A stretch of DNA of 24,879 bases from Desulfamplus sp. (GTDB lineage Bacteria; Desulfobacterota; Desulfobacteria; Desulfobacterales; Desulfobacteraceae), in contig JADFYT010000008.1 in the NCBI GenBank assembly GCA_015232935.1, forward strand, positions 1 to 24,879, in the 5' to 3' direction. The notes under the pieces are model-generated. The model made no database searches. It was not told the origin of the DNA and worked only from the letters and a program-made list of their open reading frames with translations. Positions 21,346 through 24,879 of the stretch are shown piece after piece (the first letter of the stretch is position 1; every line of letters begins with the position of its first letter). The translations under genes and the position numbers were made by a program.

Positions 21346-24300
21346 CTACATATTCCTTCTGTATTGTCCGCCAGCTTCATAAAGAGCGGTCGTGATCTGT
21401 CCAAGGCTGCAGGATTTAACAGTCTCCATCAGCTCCTCAAAGAGATTCTTGCCGCCAAGTGCACTTGATTTGAGTTTTTTAAGTGCTTCCGGCGACTCAT
21501 CCTTGTGCTTTTCGTGGAATGACTCGAGTCTTGCAAGCTGATCATCCTTTTCATCATTTGATGCTCTTGCAAGTTCAAGATAGGAGTTAAGCGAGTCATA
21601 ATCGGCGGTCTCGTCCCTGAAGGTGTTGACACCAATGATCGGAAATTCTCCTGAGTGTTTAAGATGCTCGTAGTACATGGATTCTTCCTGAATTTTGCCT
21701 CTCTGGTATCCGGTCTCCATGGCCCCCATAACTCCGCCGCGTTCCGTGATCCTGTCAAATTCCATCAGAACCGCCTCTTCAACAAGATCGGTCAGCTCTT
21801 CAACGATAAAACTGCCCTGACTCATATTCTCGTTTTTCACAAGCCCCCACTCGCGATTGATGATGAGCTGTATGGCCAGAGCCCGTCTTACCGACTCTGT
21901 GCTTGGTGTTGTGATCGCCTCGTCAAATGCGTTTGTGTGAAGGCTGTTGCAGTTATCGTAAATTGCACACAGAGCCTGCAGGGTGGTTCTTATATCATTA
22001 AACTGAATCTCCTGGCTGTGCAGGGATCGTCCTGATGTCTGAATGTGATATTTGAGTTTCCGGGACGCATCAGAAGCGTGATATTTTTCCCTCATTGCAA
22101 TAGACCAGATTCTCCTTGCCACACGGCCAATCACAGTATATTCGGGGTCCATTCCATTTGAGAAAAAATAGGATAGATTCGGGGCAAAAAGGTTTATATC
22201 CATCCCTCTTGAGAGATAATACTCAACGTATGTAAAGCCGTTTGACAGAGTCAGTGCAAGCTGTGTGATCGGGTTTGCTCCGGCTTCGGCAATGTGATAA
22301 CCGGAAATGGATACCGAATAGAAGTTTCTGACGTTGTGTCTGATAAAATACTCCTGGATATCACCCATCATTTTAAGAGCGAAATCAATGGAGAAAATGC
22401 AGGTGTTCTGGCCTTGGTCCTCTTTGAGGATGTCCGCCTGAACAGTTCCTCTTACATTTGACAGAACCATTGCTTTGATACCTGAAGCCTCTTCTTCTGA
22501 AGGGATACGCCCTTTTTCATCTTTAAATTTTTCGATCTGCTGATCTACGGCGGTATTTAAAAACATCGCAAGCATCATGGGGGCAGGGCCGTTGATGGTC
22601 ATCGAGACAGATGTGGAAGGAGAGCAAAGATCAAAGCCGTCATAGAGCTGCTTTACATCGTCAAGAGTGCAGATACTAACTCCTGATGTGCCTATTTTTC
22701 CGTAGATATCAGGTCGTTCCGCAGGATCTCGGCCATACAGGGTGACTGAATCAAAGGCGGTGGAGAGCCGCTTTGCCTCATAGTTTCCGGAGAGAAGTTT
22801 GAATCTTCTGTTGGTTCTGGCCGGGCCTCCCTCTCCTGCAAACATTCTGGTCGGGTCTTCTCCGGTTCTCTTCATTGGAAAGACTCCGCCTGTGTAGGGA
22901 AAGTGGCCTGGCAGATTCTCTTTTCTCATCCATGTGTAAATGTCTCCCGGGTCGTTGAATTTGGGAAGGGAAATTTTTGGTATTCTCATGTGAGACAGAG
23001 ATTTTGTATACAGAGGAACCCTGATCTCTTTTCCCCGTACACTGTAAACATACTCATCGCCTGAATACGCAAGCTTCATGGTACTCCAGTTCTTTACAAT
23101 CCCTGAAGTTTCGGGCAATATTTTTGATGATACTGTTTCAATCTCTTTTTTCAGAGCATCAAGATATTTATAATCACCACCATCTCTGACTTCATCATCA
23201 AGACCCGTTTTCGCTTTATAATCAAGACTCTCTCTCCTCTCAGTCAACATTCCGAGAGTCTCTTCAAGGTGCCACAGCTTTCTTACATTTTCTGACTGCT
23301 CTTTTGTTGTCCGGTGGTAATTTCTTACTGTTTCGGAAATTTCGGAAAGGTAGCGTGTTCTTTCGACAGGTATAATGATTGTTTTTGAAGATGAGAATTT
23401 CTGTGCCGGTTTAGGCGTTTTAGGGATAAATTTCTGGCCAAGATTGTTCTGGGCAAGCCTTTGACCACACTTTTGTTCTATTGTCTCAAGAATACCATGA
23501 TAGAGAGCTGTAACTCCGTCATCATTGAACTTTGATGCGATAGTGCCATAAACCGGCATTTCGGAAGTCTCCTGGCTCCATGCCTTACGGTTTCTTTGCA
23601 CCTGTTTTCTTACATCTCTTAAAGCATCCTCACTCCCCTTTTTTTCAAACTTGTTTATGGCGATAATGTCGGCATAATCAAGCATGTCAATTTTTTCAAG
23701 CTGTGAAGGGGCACCAAATTCGCTTGTCATCACATAAAGAGATATGTCAGCCATATCAACGATGTTTGAATCGCCCTGGCCGATTCCTGCGGTTTCAGCA
23801 ATAATAAGATCAAAGCCCGCAGCTTTAAGCACCTGAATTGCATATGGCAGAGACTCTGAGACTTCGCTTCCAGATTCTCTTGTGGCAAGACTCCGCATAT
23901 ATACTCTTGGGGTTGATATCGCATTCATGCGGATTCTGTCGCCAAGCAGAGCCCCTCCTGTTTTCCGTCTTGACGGATCGCAGCTTATAATGCCGATTGT
24001 TATATCATCCATGTCATTGAGAAAACGGATTATAAGTTCATCTGTCAGAGAGGACTTGCCAGCCCCTCCTGTTCCTGTGATGCCTATGACAGGGGGGTGA
24101 TGTTTTTCTGCAAGCGGATTGATGACAGCCATGAGCTTTTCGAGTTGCTGCCTGTCTGCTGTATCGTCTCCCGGGATATCTTTCCTGGCTTCGGAGGTGT
24201 CTGTTCTGACTCTGAACCGGTCAGCATTTGTTCCTGCCTTTGCCTCCTGGACAGCCGTAATAAATCCCGAAATAGTCTTGATATTTCCAACATCAAGTGC

Positions 24301-24771
24301 AGCCGGATCAAGATCGTGGCAGGAGAGAGTCGGAAAATCCATATTTTCAACCATGTGGTTGATCATTCCCTGCAAGCCCATTTTGCTGCCATCTTCAGGT
24401 GAATATATTTTGGTGACTCCATATTGTTCAAGTTCCTTGATCTCGTCAGAGACAATAACTCCGCCGCCTCCGCCAAAGACCTTGACATGAGATGCCCCCC
24501 GCTCCCTTAGAAGATCGACCATATATTTAAAAGCCTCCATGTGGCCGCCCTGATAGCTTGACATGGCAACTCCCTGAACATCCTCTGCAACAGCCGCATC
24601 CACAAATTCCTGAACCGATCTGTTGTGTGCAAGATGGATAACCTCCACCCCTGTATCCTGCAGGATTCTTCGCATTATATTGATTGACGCGTCATGTCCG
24701 TCAAAAAGAGATGTCGCAGTAACGATTCTTATGTTGTTGACGGGTTTGTAAACTTGAATGTCTGGATTCAT
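21346..24771 (-). CDS. icmF: Fused isobutyryl-CoA mutase (B12-dependent, with G-protein chaperone)
   Basis: This 1141-aa protein has the full IcmF layout: an N-terminal B12-binding domain (about 10-150, with His26 in FDGHDASINIM), a MeaB-like GTPase chaperone domain (Walker A GTGGAGKS 233-240, ETAGIGQGD 326-334, base motif NKFEKKG 373-379), a linker (about 450-600) and a C-terminal TIM-barrel mutase domain. IcmF interconverts isobutyryl-CoA and n-butyryl-CoA by an adenosylcobalamin radical and may also act on other branched acyl-CoAs. In the substrate region it has FPYTGGVFPMKR (about 624-635) and DQGQNT (785-790). The Phe and Gln type of these sites fits IcmF, not the Tyr/Arg of methylmalonyl-CoA mutase. 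ATG 24771 follows GAGGAG. It heads the leftward cluster and probably feeds beta-oxidation with the ACSM-type synthetase. Confidence 0.96.
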   Translation of the reverse strand: MNPDIQVYKPVNNIRIVTATSLFDGHDASINIMRRILQDTGVEVIHLAHNRSVQEFVDAAVAEDVQGVAMSSYQGGHMEAFKYMVDLLRERGASHVKVFGGGGGVIVSDEIKELEQYGVTKIYSPEDGSKMGLQGMINHMVENMDFPTLSCHDLDPAALDVGNIKTISGFITAVQEAKAGTNADRFRVRTDTSEARKDIPGDDTADRQQLEKLMAVINPLAEKHHPPVIGITGTGGAGKSSLTDELIIRFLNDMDDITIGIISCDPSRRKTGGALLGDRIRMNAISTPRVYMRSLATRESGSEVSESLPYAIQVLKAAGFDLIIAETAGIGQGDSNIVDMADISLYVMTSEFGAPSQLEKIDMLDYADIIAINKFEKKGSEDALRDVRKQVQRNRKAWSQETSEMPVYGTIASKFNDDGVTALYHGILETIEQKCGQRLAQNNLGQKFIPKTPKPAQKFSSSKTIIIPVERTRYLSEISETVRNYHRTTKEQSENVRKLWHLEETLGMLTERRESLDYKAKTGLDDEVRDGGDYKYLDALKKEIETVSSKILPETSGIVKNWSTMKLAYSGDEYVYSVRGKEIRVPLYTKSLSHMRIPKISLPKFNDPGDIYTWMRKENLPGHFPYTGGVFPMKRTGEDPTRMFAGEGGPARTNRRFKLLSGNYEAKRLSTAFDSVTLYGRDPAERPDIYGKIGTSGVSICTLDDVKQLYDGFDLCSPSTSVSMTINGPAPMMLAMFLNTAVDQQIEKFKDEKGRIPSEEEASGIKAMVLSNVRGTVQADILKEDQGQNTCIFSIDFALKMMGDIQEYFIRHNVRNFYSVSISGYHIAEAGANPITQLALTLSNGFTYVEYYLSRGMDINLFAPNLSYFFSNGMDPEYTVIGRVARRIWSIAMREKYHASDASRKLKYHIQTSGRSLHSQEIQFNDIRTTLQALCAIYDNCNSLHTNAFDEAITTPSTESVRRALAIQLIINREWGLVKNENMSQGSFIVEELTDLVEEAVLMEFDRITERGGVMGAMETGYQRGKIQEESMYYEHLKHSGEFPIIGVNTFRDETADYDSLNSYLELARASNDEKDDQLARLESFHEKHKDESPEALKKLKSSALGGKNLFEELMETVKSCSLGQITTALYEAGGQYRRNM

Positions 24772-24879
24772 GGTGTCTCTCCTCTTTATTTAAACGTTAT
24801 GTCAGATACTTTTGATAGAACTTCAGATGCTGCATTACAAATTGCATACTGTAAATTGCGGTATCCAGAAATGAAACTA

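Noticed and set aside
24772..24879. Promoter of icmF in the right-hand end
   Set aside because: The region is AT-rich with several partial boxes, but no pair with good sequence and spacing stood out.
1..24879. Mobile elements, tRNA or integrase scars marking a genomic island
   Set aside because: No transposase, integrase, tRNA or flanking direct repeats were found in the window, so island status of the operon cannot be shown here.

Overview
The window looks like a chromosomal segment of a strictly anaerobic, fatty-acid-oxidising bacterium, most likely a Desulfobacterota sulfate reducer. This is inferred from gene content: a fused B12-dependent acyl-CoA mutase, three AMP-forming acyl-CoA synthetases, a large membrane protein of a kind I associate with that group, and a chemoreceptor. 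No rRNA, tRNA, insertion sequence, integrase or CRISPR array was seen.

Left part (137-961, +): a small secreted, beta-rich protein of unknown function. It is convergent with the end of the next block.

Central-left block (992-11467, all minus strand, about 10.5 kb): a compact four-gene operon, and the most interesting part of the window. In transcription order it holds (A) an unrecognised 277-aa protein, (B) and (C) two different P-loop ATPases resembling BrxD/DUF2791 of phage-defence loci, and (D) a 2225-aa protein. Protein D joins an Lhr-like DEIH helicase, a Cas4/RecB-type nuclease of the TM0106 kind with a cysteine cluster, an RNase-H-like domain that looks degenerate, and a UPF1/Dna2-type SF1 helicase. 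The set recalls BREX type 2 (brxD with Lhr-like brxHI) and Shango (ATPase plus helicase), but none of their methylase, PglZ or TerB partners is visible. I propose it as a candidate defence or DNA-processing system with two motors and a nuclease in one chain. Linkers in proteins C and D carry in-frame short tandem repeats.

Middle (11468-13601): a 448-bp divergent intergenic region holds a candidate sigma-70 promoter and operator for the operon, two further repeat structures and six perfect copies of an 8-bp repeat. The repeat lies just upstream of a methyl-accepting chemotaxis protein whose sensor region, between its two membrane helices, has a CZB-type zinc signature. A strong bidirectional terminator (13799-13842) separates this gene from the next block.

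Right part (13926-24771, all minus strand): an acyl-CoA metabolism cluster. In transcription order it is a fused isobutyryl-CoA mutase (icmF), a NarL-type response regulator 4 bp behind it, an ACSM-type medium/short-chain acyl-CoA synthetase, a polytopic membrane protein with a repeated QP(L/M)xG motif, and two more acyl-CoA synthetases. The likely job is activation of short, medium or branched carboxylic acids to CoA esters and carbon-skeleton rearrangement of branched acyl-CoAs so they can enter beta-oxidation. The membrane protein may take part in uptake or regulation, but its function is not known from the sequence.
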